Positions 1 through 8,041 of a stretch of DNA of 64,000 nucleotides are shown one piece after another (the stretch's first letter is position 1; the number at the start of each line of letters is the position of its first letter). Source of the DNA: Streptomyces sp. LHD-70 (GTDB taxonomy: Bacteria; Actinomycetota; Actinomycetes; Streptomycetales; Streptomycetaceae); the NCBI RefSeq assembly GCF_031157275.1, contig NZ_JAVIFW010000001.1, forward strand, positions 868,001 through 932,000, read 5' to 3'. The notes below the pieces were generated by a model, which saw nothing but the letters and a program-made list of their open reading frames with translations, was not told the origin of the DNA and made no database searches. The position numbers and the translations under genes are program-made.

Positions 1-20
1 GCGCCGCTAGCTTGGCCCCC

Positions 21-827
21 ATGGAGCACAGCGCCACCACCCCCACGACCGACGGCGACACCGACGAGGCCTTCCTCGACCGCCTCGCCGACCGCCTCTC
101 CGCCCTGCCCGCCGTCGAGGCCGTCACCCTCGGCGGCTCACGCGCGCAGGGCACTCACACCGCCGAGAGCGACTGGGACCTGGCCGTGTACTACCGCGAC
201 GCGGCGACCGGCTCCTTCGACCCCGAGCAACTCCGGCGTACCGCAGTTGAGTTCGGCTGGGAGGGTGAGATCTCCGAGATCGGCGGCTGGGGCGGCGGCG
301 TGTTCAACGGCGGGGCCTGGCTCACCGTCGAGGGCCGCCGCGTGGACGTGCACTACCGCGACCTGGACGTCGTCGAGCGCGAACTGACCGAGGCCGCACA
401 GGGCAGATTCCGCTGGGAGCCGCTGATGTTCCACCTGGCCGGCATCCCCAGCTACCTGGTCGTCGCCGAACTGGCCATCAACCGGGTGCTGCGCGGCCGC
501 CTCCCGCGCCCCGCCTACCCGCAGGCGCTGCGGGCCGCGGCCCCGGGCGTGTGGCGCGGACGCGCGGCGCTCACCCTCATGTACGCCAAGGCCAACCACG
601 CCCCGCACGGCCGCCTCACCGAGGTCGCGGGCGCGCTCGCCGTCGCCGCGGCCGAGGCGGCACACGCGGTGCTCGCGGAGCGCGGCGAGTGGGTCACGAA
701 CGAGAAGACGCTCCTCGCCCGCGCCGGTCTGCGCGACCTCGACGCCGTGGTGGCGGGCCTCGCCCCGGAACCCGAGTCCCTGGTACGGGCGGTGGAGCGG
801 GCCGAGGAGTCGCTGCTCCAGCCGTGA
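21..827 (+). CDS. Nucleotidyltransferase-domain protein
   Basis: Encodes 268 residues. An N-terminal nucleotidyltransferase motif of the GSxAxGxxxxxSDxDL type is visible near residues 40-56 (GGSRAQGT..SDWDLAVYY), the metal-binding signature of the polymerase-beta-like fold. A later aspartate (VDVHYRD) could be the third catalytic carboxylate. The C-terminal half is helical and Ala/Leu-rich, as in aminoglycoside-adenylyltransferase-like and MNT-type proteins. The substrate cannot be read from the sequence. ATG at 21 was chosen over an in-frame TTG at 12. No good ribosome binding site is visible this close to the window edge, so the true start may differ. It converges on the serine protease gene. 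Confidence 0.75.
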   Translation: MEHSATTPTTDGDTDEAFLDRLADRLSALPAVEAVTLGGSRAQGTHTAESDWDLAVYYRDAATGSFDPEQLRRTAVEFGWEGEISEIGGWGGGVFNGGAWLTVEGRRVDVHYRDLDVVERELTEAAQGRFRWEPLMFHLAGIPSYLVVAELAINRVLRGRLPRPAYPQALRAAAPGVWRGRAALTLMYAKANHAPHGRLTEVAGALAVAAAEAAHAVLAERGEWVTNEKTLLARAGLRDLDAVVAGLAPEPESLVRAVERAEESLLQP

Positions 828-831
828 CGAA

Positions 832-866
832 GGCGGGCCGGGAGCCGCCATCGGCCCCGACCCGCC
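832..866. terminator. Hairpin between convergent genes
   Basis: Arms GGCGGG (832-837) and CCCGCC (861-866), with partial pairing between, lie just after the nucleotidyltransferase stop and face the protease stop. A bidirectional terminator is inferred. Confidence 0.45.
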
Positions 867-867
867 C

Positions 868-907
868 TCATGCATGCTCACTCGCCTTCATGCATGCTTA
901 CTCGGCC
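868..907. repeat. Tandem 20-bp repeat with GCATGC core
   Basis: Two near-identical 20-bp units (868-887 and 888-907), each starting TCATGCATGCT, sit between the hairpin and the stop codon of the protease gene. The first 17 bases match at 16 positions. Function unknown. Confidence 0.6.
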
Positions 908-1839
908 TACTTGCCCGCGCCCGGCTTCGGCAGCCCGCAGCCCTCCGCGTCCAGGTCGATCTTGCTGCCCGTGCCCACGCACGGCACCATCTGGTACGTC
1001 TGCTGGCCGTAGTTGATGCCCTGGCGGACGGTCACCTTGCCGTTCTCGTCCACCTCGCACGGGTTGTTGACCGTGCACTCCTCGCCGCTCTCGTTCCCGG
1101 TGTTGTTGACGGCGACCACCTTGCCGGTGGCGTCGTCCACGACCGGGGAGCCCGAGGTGCCGCCTATCGTCTTGCAGGCGTCGGTGTAGCGGACCGAGTC
1201 CTTCCAGGTCCAGTCGCCCTCCTTGAGGGTGTGCACGAACCCGTCGATGTCACAGCTGTACGTCTTCTTCCAGTACCCGGAGACGACCGTGATCGCGGTG
1301 CCCGCCGTGGGGCGCTCCGCGTTCAGCTCCAGGGCCTTGATGCCGTAGTCGCTCTCGATCTGCTCGTACGTATCGGTGAGTTCGTACAGCGAGACGTCCG
1401 TGTCGGTCATCGTGCCGTACGCCAGCTTGCTCGCCTTCAGCGTGCCGACCTCGGCGCCCGAGGCGTCGAGAAGGTCGAAGGTGCGGCTCGACGGCTGGTC
1501 CACGAGGACCTCGCCCGGGCCGGGCATCCCGCCGTCCAGGCAGTGCCCGTTGGACATCACGAGCGCCGGGTCGCCGGGCTCGGCGTCCGGGGTGCGGACG
1601 ACCGAGCCGGAACAGTTGCTGAGCGCCACCGTGCCGGCGAAGTCCACAGCCTTCGGCTTCTTCTTCGCCTTGCCGAGCAACTGATCCAGTCCGGCGCCGA
1701 GTTCGGAGCCGGTCGCCGCCTTGCCGGGCGCCGCCTTGCCGGGCGTACCGGCCGCGTCGGCCTGCGCCACGGCGGGTGCGGCGCCCGCTCCGGCGAGCAG
1801 CAGTGCTGCCGCGAACGCGCCGACGAGAGGTTTCTTCAT
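907..1839 (-). CDS. Secreted trypsin-like serine protease (S1 family)
   Basis: Encodes 310 residues. A Sec signal peptide (MKKPLVGAFAAALLLAGAGA, ending near APAVAQA) leads into an Ala/Gly/Lys-rich propeptide-like stretch. The chymotrypsin-fold triad is readable: His in NGHC (about residue 99), Asp in TDTDVSLYEL (146-148) and Ser in GGTSGSPVV (about 229). Paired cysteines flank the His and Ser regions, as in extracellular actinobacterial proteases. ATG at 1839 is preceded by GAGGGGA and begins the signal peptide. The open frame continues much further upstream on this strand, but that part is antisense to the next gene and is not used. Specificity cannot be inferred. Confidence 0.88.
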   Translation of the reverse strand: MKKPLVGAFAAALLLAGAGAAPAVAQADAAGTPGKAAPGKAATGSELGAGLDQLLGKAKKKPKAVDFAGTVALSNCSGSVVRTPDAEPGDPALVMSNGHCLDGGMPGPGEVLVDQPSSRTFDLLDASGAEVGTLKASKLAYGTMTDTDVSLYELTDTYEQIESDYGIKALELNAERPTAGTAITVVSGYWKKTYSCDIDGFVHTLKEGDWTWKDSVRYTDACKTIGGTSGSPVVDDATGKVVAVNNTGNESGEECTVNNPCEVDENGKVTVRQGINYGQQTYQMVPCVGTGSKIDLDAEGCGLPKPGAGK

Positions 1840-1995
1840 GTGGGGGTCCCCTCTGTGGCCGAGGGCCTTGGTGCCCTCGGCATTGTCATGCGCATTCTTA
1901 TGGGGTGAGCGCTCTGCGGACAACAGTGCGCGCCTGTCGGACAGTTGAGAGATCGACCGGTTGACAGCCGTCTGACCTCGGGTGAGAGTCACGCG

Positions 1996-3435
1996 GTGGA
2001 GATCACGGATCTGACGGATGCTGAGCGAACGGTCTGGGAGGCGTTCCCGAGCGGCGGCAGGGTCGACCTCACCGCCGCACCGCAGGAGGACCGGGTCCTG
2101 CGCGCCGAGGTGCTGCGCGATCTGCTCCTCGGCGGCCACCGGCGCGACGGCGACGTGGCCGGCCTGCGGATCGCCGGCGCCCGGATCACCGGCGTGCTGC
2201 ATCTGCGGTACGCGTCGACGGAGTGCGCGATCAGCCTGCTGGCCTGCACCTTCGAGGAGCCGCCCGAGCTGTACGGCGCCGAGCTGCGCCAACTGAACCT
2301 CAGCTACTGCACCTTGCCCGCCCTGTACGCCGCCACCGTCCGCGTCGACGGGGTCCTGCGTATCACCGGGTGCCGCATCCCCGGTCCGGTGCGCCTCGGC
2401 GGGGCCCGGATCGCCGGCGCGTTCTTCCTCGACCGGGCCGAACTCGGAGTGCCGGGTGGCGAGTCGGCCGAGCCCACGCTTCAGCTCAACCAGGCGACCG
2501 TCGGGAACGACCTGCACGGGCCCGGCCTGGTGGCCCACGGCGAGGTGCGGCTCCAGGGCGCCACCGTCAGCGGCGCGGTGCAGCTGAACGACGCCGTCCT
2601 CGACAACCCCGGCGGCGACGCCCTGTCCGCGAAGACCCTCACCGTCGGCTCCGACTTCCACGGCATGCGGCTGCGCGCCCTCGGACGGGTCAACCTGCGC
2701 GGACTTCAGGTCCCCGGCCAGCTCAACTTCGCCTTCGCCCGGTTTGCCAACCCCGGCGGTACGGCCCTGAGGGTCAGCAGCGCCGTCGTCGGTGAGCTGT
2801 GGCTGCGCGAGGCGGCCCGGATCGACGGCGAGGTGACCCTGCGACGCTCACAGATAGAGCTCCTGCACATCGCCCCCGCCACCTACCCGGACGTGGTCCG
2901 CCTCGACGGGCTCGGCTACGCCACGCTCGACCCGCACGAACCCGCCGAGCACCGCCTCGACCTCCTCGAACGCGAGCGGGACGGCTATGTCCCGCACGCC
3001 TACGAGCAGCTCACCAACGCCTACCGGCGCGTGGGCGACGACGCGGCCGCCCGTACCGTCCAGCTCGCCAAGCAGCGCCGGCACCGGGCGACCCTGCCCG
3101 CGTACGCCAGGGCCTGGGGCCATCTGCAGGACGCCGCCGTCGGCTACGGATTCCGGCCCGTGCGGGCGGCCGGCTGGCTCGCCTCACTGCTGCTCGTCGG
3201 GACGGTCGCGTTCGCAGTCGACGCCCCGCGCGCGCTCAAGCCCGAGGAGTCGCCGCCCTTCAACGCGCTCGCGTACACCCTCGACTTGCTCCTGCCGATC
3301 GTCGACCTCGGCCAGGAGAAGGCGTACGCGCCGGACGGCGGGGCGCAGTGGCTCGCGTACGGGCTGATCGTCACCGGCTGGGTGCTCGCGACGACGATCG
3401 CGGCGGGCGTGACTCGGACGATCAGCCGACAGTGA
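1996..3435 (+). CDS. Pentapeptide-like repeat protein with C-terminal membrane anchor
   Basis: Encodes 479 residues. Residues 50-290 form a regular beta-helix-like repeat of A/G-x-[VIL]-x-G-x-[VIL]-x-L units (GLRIAGARITGVLHL, VRLGGARIAGAFFL), resembling pentapeptide or right-handed parallel beta-helix proteins. The C-terminal third has two hydrophobic segments (AGWLASLLLVGTVAFAV and WLAYGLIVTGWVLATTI) and ends in TRTISRQ, so the solenoid is probably cytoplasmic and membrane-tethered. GTG at 1996 (MEITDLTDAE) was preferred to a TTG at 1945. No enzymatic motif is seen. Similar Streptomyces proteins are often labelled oxidoreductase without visible support. Confidence 0.72.
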   Translation: MEITDLTDAERTVWEAFPSGGRVDLTAAPQEDRVLRAEVLRDLLLGGHRRDGDVAGLRIAGARITGVLHLRYASTECAISLLACTFEEPPELYGAELRQLNLSYCTLPALYAATVRVDGVLRITGCRIPGPVRLGGARIAGAFFLDRAELGVPGGESAEPTLQLNQATVGNDLHGPGLVAHGEVRLQGATVSGAVQLNDAVLDNPGGDALSAKTLTVGSDFHGMRLRALGRVNLRGLQVPGQLNFAFARFANPGGTALRVSSAVVGELWLREAARIDGEVTLRRSQIELLHIAPATYPDVVRLDGLGYATLDPHEPAEHRLDLLERERDGYVPHAYEQLTNAYRRVGDDAAARTVQLAKQRRHRATLPAYARAWGHLQDAAVGYGFRPVRAAGWLASLLLVGTVAFAVDAPRALKPEESPPFNALAYTLDLLLPIVDLGQEKAYAPDGGAQWLAYGLIVTGWVLATTIAAGVTRTISRQ

Positions 3436-3471
3436 GCGGCGCGGGCCCGCCCCGCGAGGGATGATCCGGAC

Positions 3472-5076
3472 ATGAGCCGAGACGCCTCGCACCCCACCGG
3501 AGCCCTGCGCACCCGCAGCGCGGCGGGCCGCTGGGTGCTCCTGACCACGGTCCTCGGTTCCGCCATGGCGCTGCTCGACTCGACCGTCGTGAACGTCGCC
3601 CTGCCCCGCATCGGCGCCGACCTCGACGCGGATCTGGCCGCGCTGCAGTGGACCGTCAACGCGTACATGCTGACCCTCGCCGGGCTCATCCTGCTCGGCG
3701 GTGCGCTCGGCGACCGGTTCGGGCGGCGGAAGGTGTTCGTCCTCGGCGTGGTCTGGTTCGCGGCGGCCTCACTGCTGTGCGGGCTCGCCCCGAACGCGGG
3801 CGTCCTGATTGCCGCGCGCGCCTTGCAGGGCGTCGGCGGCGCCCTGCTCACGCCCGGCTCGCTCGCCCTGATCCAGGCCTCCTTCCACCCCGATGACCGG
3901 GCCAGGGCGGTCGGCGTGTGGTCCGGGCTCGGCGGGGTCGGCGCGGCCGTCGGGCCGTTCCTCGGCGGCTGGCTGGTCGACGGGCCGGGCTGGCGCTGGG
4001 TGTTCCTGCTCAACGTCCCGCTCGCCGCGGTGTGCGTGCCGGTCGCGCTGCGGCACGTACCCGAGTCGGCGGGCGGCGCCGAGGCCCGCGCGCACTCCTT
4101 CGACGTGCTCGGCGCGGCCCTCGGCGCCCTCTCGCTCGGCCTGCTCACCTACGCCCTGATCGCCGCCCCCGACGGCGCCGCCTCCCCGGCCGTTCTCGGC
4201 TCCGCCGTCGCCGGACTCGTCCTGGCCTGGCAGTTCGTCCGGGTCGAGCGGCGCCGCCCCGATCCGATGCTGCCGCCGTCGCTGTTCCGGGCCCGTCTGT
4301 TCACCTCCGTCAACATCGTCACCCTCTGCGTGTACGGGGCGTTCGGCGGCTTCTTCTTCCTGGCCGCGCTGCAACTCCAGGTCGTCGCGGGCTACTCGGC
4401 CCTCGGCGCCGGTACCGCGCTGCTGCCGACGACGGTTCTGATGCTGCTGCTCTCCGCCCGCTCCGGCGACCTCGCCCAGCGGACCGGGCCGCGCCTGCCG
4501 CTCACCGTCGGCCCGCTGCTCTGCGCGGCGGGCATGCTCCTGATGCTGCGCGTCGACGGCACCGACACCTCGTACGCCACCGATGTGCTGCCCGCCATGG
4601 TCGTGCTCGGGCTCGGCATGGTCACTCTCGTCGCCCCGCTCACCGCGACCGTCCTCGCCTCGGTGGACACCGCGTACGCCGGACTCGCCAGCGGGGTCAA
4701 CAACGCCGCCGCCCGCGCCGCCGGACTCGTCACCGTGGCGGCGCTGCCGCTGCTCGTCGGCATGGGGCCCGAGGCGTACCGCTCGGCGGCGGAGTTCGGG
4801 GGCGCGTTCCGGCGTGCGATGCCGCTGTGCGCCGGGCTGCTGGTCCTGGGCGCCCTCGTCGCCTGGGGGGCGGTGCGGGCGCCCGAGGCGGAGCGCGCCG
4901 AGCGCTGCCACCCGGAATGCCGTACGAACTGCGCGGTGGCGGGGCCGCCGTTGGAGCCGTCGGAGGCGGCGGGGGAGGGGCGCCGGGAGGAGCGTCGGGG
5001 GGTGCGTGGGGAAGGGCGCCGGGAGGAGCGTCGGGAGGAGCCGGAGCCTCCGGAGGGTCCGCGCGATTCCGGCTGA
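3472..5076 (+). CDS. MFS drug efflux transporter, DHA2 (EmrB/QacA) type
   Basis: Encodes 534 residues with about 14 hydrophobic helices, the DHA2 arrangement. Antiporter motif C-like sequences are present (GWRWVFLLNVP; GPFLGGWLV) and motif A is seen as GGALGDRFGRRKVF in the loop after helix 2. LDSTVVNVALPRI in helix 1 is the DHA2 motif D1 region. It is expected to export a hydrophobic compound using the proton gradient. ATG at 3472 has GAGGGA 10 nt upstream. The last 45 residues are a charged Gly/Glu/Arg tail made by a 36-bp duplication and are unlikely to belong to the conserved fold. Confidence 0.88.
   Translation: MSRDASHPTGALRTRSAAGRWVLLTTVLGSAMALLDSTVVNVALPRIGADLDADLAALQWTVNAYMLTLAGLILLGGALGDRFGRRKVFVLGVVWFAAASLLCGLAPNAGVLIAARALQGVGGALLTPGSLALIQASFHPDDRARAVGVWSGLGGVGAAVGPFLGGWLVDGPGWRWVFLLNVPLAAVCVPVALRHVPESAGGAEARAHSFDVLGAALGALSLGLLTYALIAAPDGAASPAVLGSAVAGLVLAWQFVRVERRRPDPMLPPSLFRARLFTSVNIVTLCVYGAFGGFFFLAALQLQVVAGYSALGAGTALLPTTVLMLLLSARSGDLAQRTGPRLPLTVGPLLCAAGMLLMLRVDGTDTSYATDVLPAMVVLGLGMVTLVAPLTATVLASVDTAYAGLASGVNNAAARAAGLVTVAALPLLVGMGPEAYRSAAEFGGAFRRAMPLCAGLLVLGALVAWGAVRAPEAERAERCHPECRTNCAVAGPPLEPSEAAGEGRREERRGVRGEGRREERREEPEPPEGPRDSG
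4978..5036 (+). repeat. 36-bp in-frame duplication in MFS C-terminus
   Basis: GGGCGCCGGGAGGAGCGTCG occurs near 4978 and again at 5014, a 36-bp (12-codon) period giving the repeated peptide EGRREERR. It lies after the last membrane helix, so it should be tolerated as a variable tail. Confidence 0.75.
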
Positions 5077-5080
5077 CCCC

Positions 5081-5130
5081 TTGACCGTGGCCCGACAGCC
5101 GCTATGGTCGTTGCCCAAGGTCTAGACCAG
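5081..5130 (+). promoter_or_regulatory. Promoter with DasR-type operator (dre) for the LPMO gene
   Basis: A -35 box TTGACC (5081-5086), 16-nt spacer and -10 box TATGGT (5103-5108) are followed by the palindrome GGTCTAGACC (5119-5128), flanked as AAGGTCTAGACCAG. The DasR-responsive element consensus is built around TGGTCTAGACCA, so this differs at one core position. It lies just after the expected transcription start, a roadblock position. DasR is the GntR-family N-acetylglucosamine regulator of Streptomyces chitin genes. Control by it here is inferred from the site and from the chitin-type gene downstream. Confidence 0.8.
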
Positions 5131-5279
5131 GAATGAGCGTGAACTCCCGTAGTGGGCCGTCGAGTTGGCGCCCTGACGGTCCGCCGGGCTGTGCACCTTC
5201 ACGCTCCTTCACCTCCCCCCACCGAGCGGAGCCGTCGTACCCCACGAGAGCGGCGGCTCACTGCAGTGAAGGAGTAGCC

Positions 5280-5798
5280 ATGCAGCGAAACCGGAAGCTG
5301 GCCTTCGCCCTGGGCGCGGGCATCGCACCGCTCATCGCCCTGACCCTGTCCACCGGCACCGCCAGCGCGCACGGATACGTCAACTCGCCGCCCAGCAGGC
5401 AGGCCCAGTGCGCCGCCGGGACCGTCCCGTGCGGTGCGATCAAGTACGAGCCGCAGAGCGTCGAGGGCCCCAAGGGCCTGAAGAGCTGTGCGGGCGGCAA
5501 CGAGGGCTTCGCCGAGCTGGACGACGACAGCAAGGGCTGGGCCGTCACCCCGGTCGGCAGCTCCCAGGACTTCACCTGGAAGCTGACCGCCCGGCACGCC
5601 ACCAGCACCTGGGAGTACTTCCTCGGCGGCAGCAAGATCGCGTCGTTCGACGACGGCGGCGCACAGCCCGGAGAGACCGTCACGCACAACGTGAACTTCG
5701 GCGGCGCCACCGGCAAGCAGAAGGTGCTTGCGGTGTGGAACATCGCCGACACGTCGAACGCCTTCTACGCCTGCATCGACGTCAACATCGGCGGCTGA
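5280..5798 (+). CDS. Lytic polysaccharide monooxygenase, AA10 family (chitin-binding protein)
   Basis: Encodes 172 residues, small for the family, with no extra carbohydrate-binding module. The signal peptide ends TASA before His31, which becomes the N-terminal residue of the mature enzyme as required for the copper histidine brace. The second copper histidine is in TARHATSTWEYF (about His106), and the axial position is probably Phe in NAFYACIDV. Four cysteines can form the two usual disulfides. Such enzymes oxidatively cleave crystalline chitin or cellulose outside the cell. ATG at 5280 has AAGGAG 6 nt upstream. An in-frame ATG at 5133 would destroy the signal peptide. The DasR-type operator favours chitin. 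Confidence 0.92.
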   Translation: MQRNRKLAFALGAGIAPLIALTLSTGTASAHGYVNSPPSRQAQCAAGTVPCGAIKYEPQSVEGPKGLKSCAGGNEGFAELDDDSKGWAVTPVGSSQDFTWKLTARHATSTWEYFLGGSKIASFDDGGAQPGETVTHNVNFGGATGKQKVLAVWNIADTSNAFYACIDVNIGG

Positions 5799-5860
5799 GC
5801 TCTTCGTTCTGGGACGGGCCCGCACTGTCGACTCGGTTGCCGCCGGTCGCCCTGCGGGCT

Positions 5861-6000
5861 CGTCCTCATTCGCCGGACGGGCTTTCCTCTGCCGTCGTTC
5901 GGCTGCCGCGCCGTCGTGGCTGGTCGCGCAGTTCCCCGCGCCCCCAAAAACCAGCCCCTCCGGGGGCAGAGCCCCCGAAGCGCCGCAGCCACGCGGCGCC
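5861..6000. repeat. Dispersed Streptomyces intergenic repeats and hairpins
   Basis: Between the convergent LPMO and MmyB-domain genes lie CGCCGGACGGGCT (from about 5871) and GTCGCGCAGTTCCCCGCG (from about 5925), two sequences I recognise as very common in Streptomyces intergenic DNA. They are followed by hairpins CGGGGGC-AGA-GCCCCCG (5961-5977) and GCGCCGC-N6-GCGGCGC (5980-5999). A REP-like element acting as a bidirectional terminator is the likely reading. Confidence 0.65.
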
Positions 6001-6044
6001 AGCCGCATATCGACACAGTCGGGAAGGGGCGGGCAGGGGAAGAC

Positions 6045-6770
6045 TCATGCCCGCGGAGGTACGACCCGCAGCAGGGGCGGGGTGCTCGCAGTGGGGCGTG
6101 CCGTGGTCTCCTCCCGCAGCCGGTCGGCCGCATCACTCCGCGCGTGCAGGATCAACGTCAGCCGGGTCAGCCCCCGTTCCCGCAGCGTGCCGGGCGTGTC
6201 CGTGACGATTCGGCACGTGGTGGTGCCCCAGGCCGGATCCGGGTGCCGCAGCGAACGCACCGCGCCGTCGTGGTCCAGGGCGGCCGGGCCCACGCTGTGC
6301 ATCCAGCGGGGCAGCCCCTGCTGGTAAGCGGCGTTCATCAGCGGGTCGCGGGCGATCTCCTCGCGGATGTCGCGCAATGTGGCGTCCTGCCCGTACGCGT
6401 CGAGGGCCGCCGAGAACTGCGCGAGCAGCGGCAGGCACCAGCCCGTCTCGTGCTCGCGGAGCACCCTGCCCGCGTCCGGGTGGAAGAGGACGAACCGCAG
6501 CAGGTTCTCGCCCGGCATCGCCGCGGCCACCTCCCGCACCTCCCGGAAGAGGCTCTCGTACGCGGGGTTCGCGGCCAGGACGTTCCACGCGTGGTCGACG
6601 AGCAGGGACGGGTGGGGCGTGGCGGCGATCAGCGCGGTGTAGTCGCGGAGATAGGCACGCAGCTCCAACTCGCGCTCTGCGGACGTCGGTTGGGCCTTGC
6701 CGGTGCCGTGGGGCCAGGCCTTCAGGGAGCCGGAGGATCCGGACGCCGGGTCATTCGCCATCGAGATCAT
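6045..6770 (-). CDS. Stand-alone MmyB-type ligand-binding domain protein
   Basis: Encodes 241 residues. From about residue 35 it matches the C-terminal domain of MmyB-like XRE regulators (HPSLLVDHAWNVLAANPAYESLF, NLLRFVLFHPDA, WGTTTCRIVTDTPG), a PAS-like fold thought to bind fatty-acid-like ligands. The usual N-terminal helix-turn-helix is absent, and only about 35 low-complexity residues precede the domain. An in-frame TGA lies just before the chosen ATG, so the HTH was not missed by start choice. A GGGAGGG sequence lies rather far upstream. It faces away from an XRE gene that lacks this domain. Confidence 0.75.
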   Translation of the reverse strand: MISMANDPASGSSGSLKAWPHGTGKAQPTSAERELELRAYLRDYTALIAATPHPSLLVDHAWNVLAANPAYESLFREVREVAAAMPGENLLRFVLFHPDAGRVLREHETGWCLPLLAQFSAALDAYGQDATLRDIREEIARDPLMNAAYQQGLPRWMHSVGPAALDHDGAVRSLRHPDPAWGTTTCRIVTDTPGTLRERGLTRLTLILHARSDAADRLREETTARPTASTPPLLRVVPPRA

Positions 6771-7242
6771 TCGTCATCGAGACGCTGTCCCTCCCATGGA
6801 GTGAGACCTTCCGTACGCGGGTCCGCGAGGCGGTTCCTCGGGCCCGGACCGGTCCGCGGTGCTCCCTGCCCGGCGCGACCGTCCGTTACGTACTTTGTTG
6901 AAGGCGATACTCCTTGCCCCGCAGACTGCGTGTCAATGATCGTGGCATTTCCTGCCGCAGGCCGATCGCTTTGCGCCACAGCTGTGGCAAGTCTTGGCCG
7001 GGCCGCGGCGGACCGACTAGCCTCCGGGCAGCCCCGGTTGTTGTCCGAAGCCGGTACGGCACCGGCGTCGAGCCACCCAAGTACGCCCAGGGCAGGGAGA
7101 GTTCCCCGGAATACCGTGGAATTTCCCGGAGCTCTCCGGAGTTCCCCGAGGTGAGCGCCGTGCGAGAGGTCCGCCGGACACGAAGCGGCCGTACGGAACG
7201 ACAGTTGACCGAATCGAAGCTCTCGACGTAGGAGACCCGCCG
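6771..7242. promoter_or_regulatory. 472-bp divergent control region with phased decamer repeats
   Basis: No gene is seen here. It holds a perfect 14-bp palindrome GCCACAGCTGTGGC (6975-6988), an inverted repeat GCCGGT-N5-ACCGGC (about 7050-7066), and five consecutive 10-bp units at 7101-7150. In units one, three and four the last seven bases are TCCCGGA, TCCCGGA or CTCCGGA-like. The other two units are degenerate. At the right end TTGACC (7205-7210), an 18-nt spacer and TAGGAG (7229-7234) form a plausible promoter for the XRE gene. Confidence 0.6.
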
Positions 7243-7989
7243 GTGACTGATGACTTCTCGGTTCCCGGTCCGGCAGCCGCCGGACCGCTCGCCGTGGTGG
7301 TCGCCCGTGTCGCCGAACTCGCCGACCGGGCCGGCGTGCCCCGCGCCGAGGCCTTCCGGCTCCCCAAGCTCTCCGCGGAGTCCGGCGTTCCCGTCCCGGT
7401 CGTCGAGGAGCTGCTAGCGGGACGGCCCGCGGGCGAGGTCGACCTCCAGGCGCGCTTCCTGCAACGCTTCGCCCTGCTGCGCAAGACCCGGCTCAAGCCC
7501 GACGGCCGGCGGTACACCCAGCAGGAGATCGCCGACGGCGCGGGCATGTCACGTCAGCAGGCCGGCGCCCTCATCAACGGCGACCGGCGCCCCACCATGG
7601 AGCACTGCGCCGCCATCCAGCGGTTCTTCAAGGTGCACGCCGGATTCCTCACCGCCGAGGACGCCGACGCCCTGACCGGTGCGCTGCGGCGCGTGGAGGA
7701 GGAGCTGCGCCAGCGCCAGGCCCGGCTCCCGGAGGAGCGCCCACCGGCCGACGCGGCCGGGCACGCCGGAGCGCCGGGACCCGCGGCGGACCCGTCGAGC
7801 GCGTCCGCGGCGGAGGGGGCGGAAGGCGCCGCCGACGGCCCGGCGGACCCGCTGCAGCGCCTGCTGCAGGACCACGGGGTGCGCGGCATCGCCTGGCGCG
7901 CCGCCCAACTGCCCACCGACAAGCACCGGGACACGGTCACGGAGTGGCTGGACATGCTCCTGGAGAACGTGCGGCGGTCGGAGTCCTGA
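7243..7989 (+). CDS. XRE-family helix-turn-helix regulator paired with ImmA/IrrE gene
   Basis: Encodes 248 residues. A helix-turn-helix lies at about residues 86-125 (YTQQEIADGAGMSRQQAGALINGDRRPTME). After an Ala/Pro/Glu-rich linker, a conserved C-terminal block (LLQDHGVRGIAWRAAQLPTDKHRDTVTEWLDML) probably mediates partner contact or oligomerisation. GTG at 7243 follows GGAG at 7232-7235. The ImmA/IrrE-type gene begins 52 nt after the stop. In known pairs of this kind the metallopeptidase-like partner cleaves or inactivates the XRE repressor, so this protein probably represses its own operon through the repeats upstream. Confidence 0.82.
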   Translation: MTDDFSVPGPAAAGPLAVVVARVAELADRAGVPRAEAFRLPKLSAESGVPVPVVEELLAGRPAGEVDLQARFLQRFALLRKTRLKPDGRRYTQQEIADGAGMSRQQAGALINGDRRPTMEHCAAIQRFFKVHAGFLTAEDADALTGALRRVEEELRQRQARLPEERPPADAAGHAGAPGPAADPSSASAAEGAEGAADGPADPLQRLLQDHGVRGIAWRAAQLPTDKHRDTVTEWLDMLLENVRRSES

Positions 7990-8041
7990 TGGCCGCCGTC
8001 AGGAGCAGCACCAGGTTCAGGAGCGAGGCACGGAGAGAACC

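Noticed and set aside
1840..2661. N-terminal extension of the serine protease on the minus strand
   Set aside because: It would remove the signal peptide and is antisense to the beta-helix-repeat gene; the ATG at 1839 has a good ribosome binding site.
5133..5279. Upstream start of the LPMO at 5133
   Set aside because: It would bury the signal peptide and lacks the strong ribosome binding site found before 5280.
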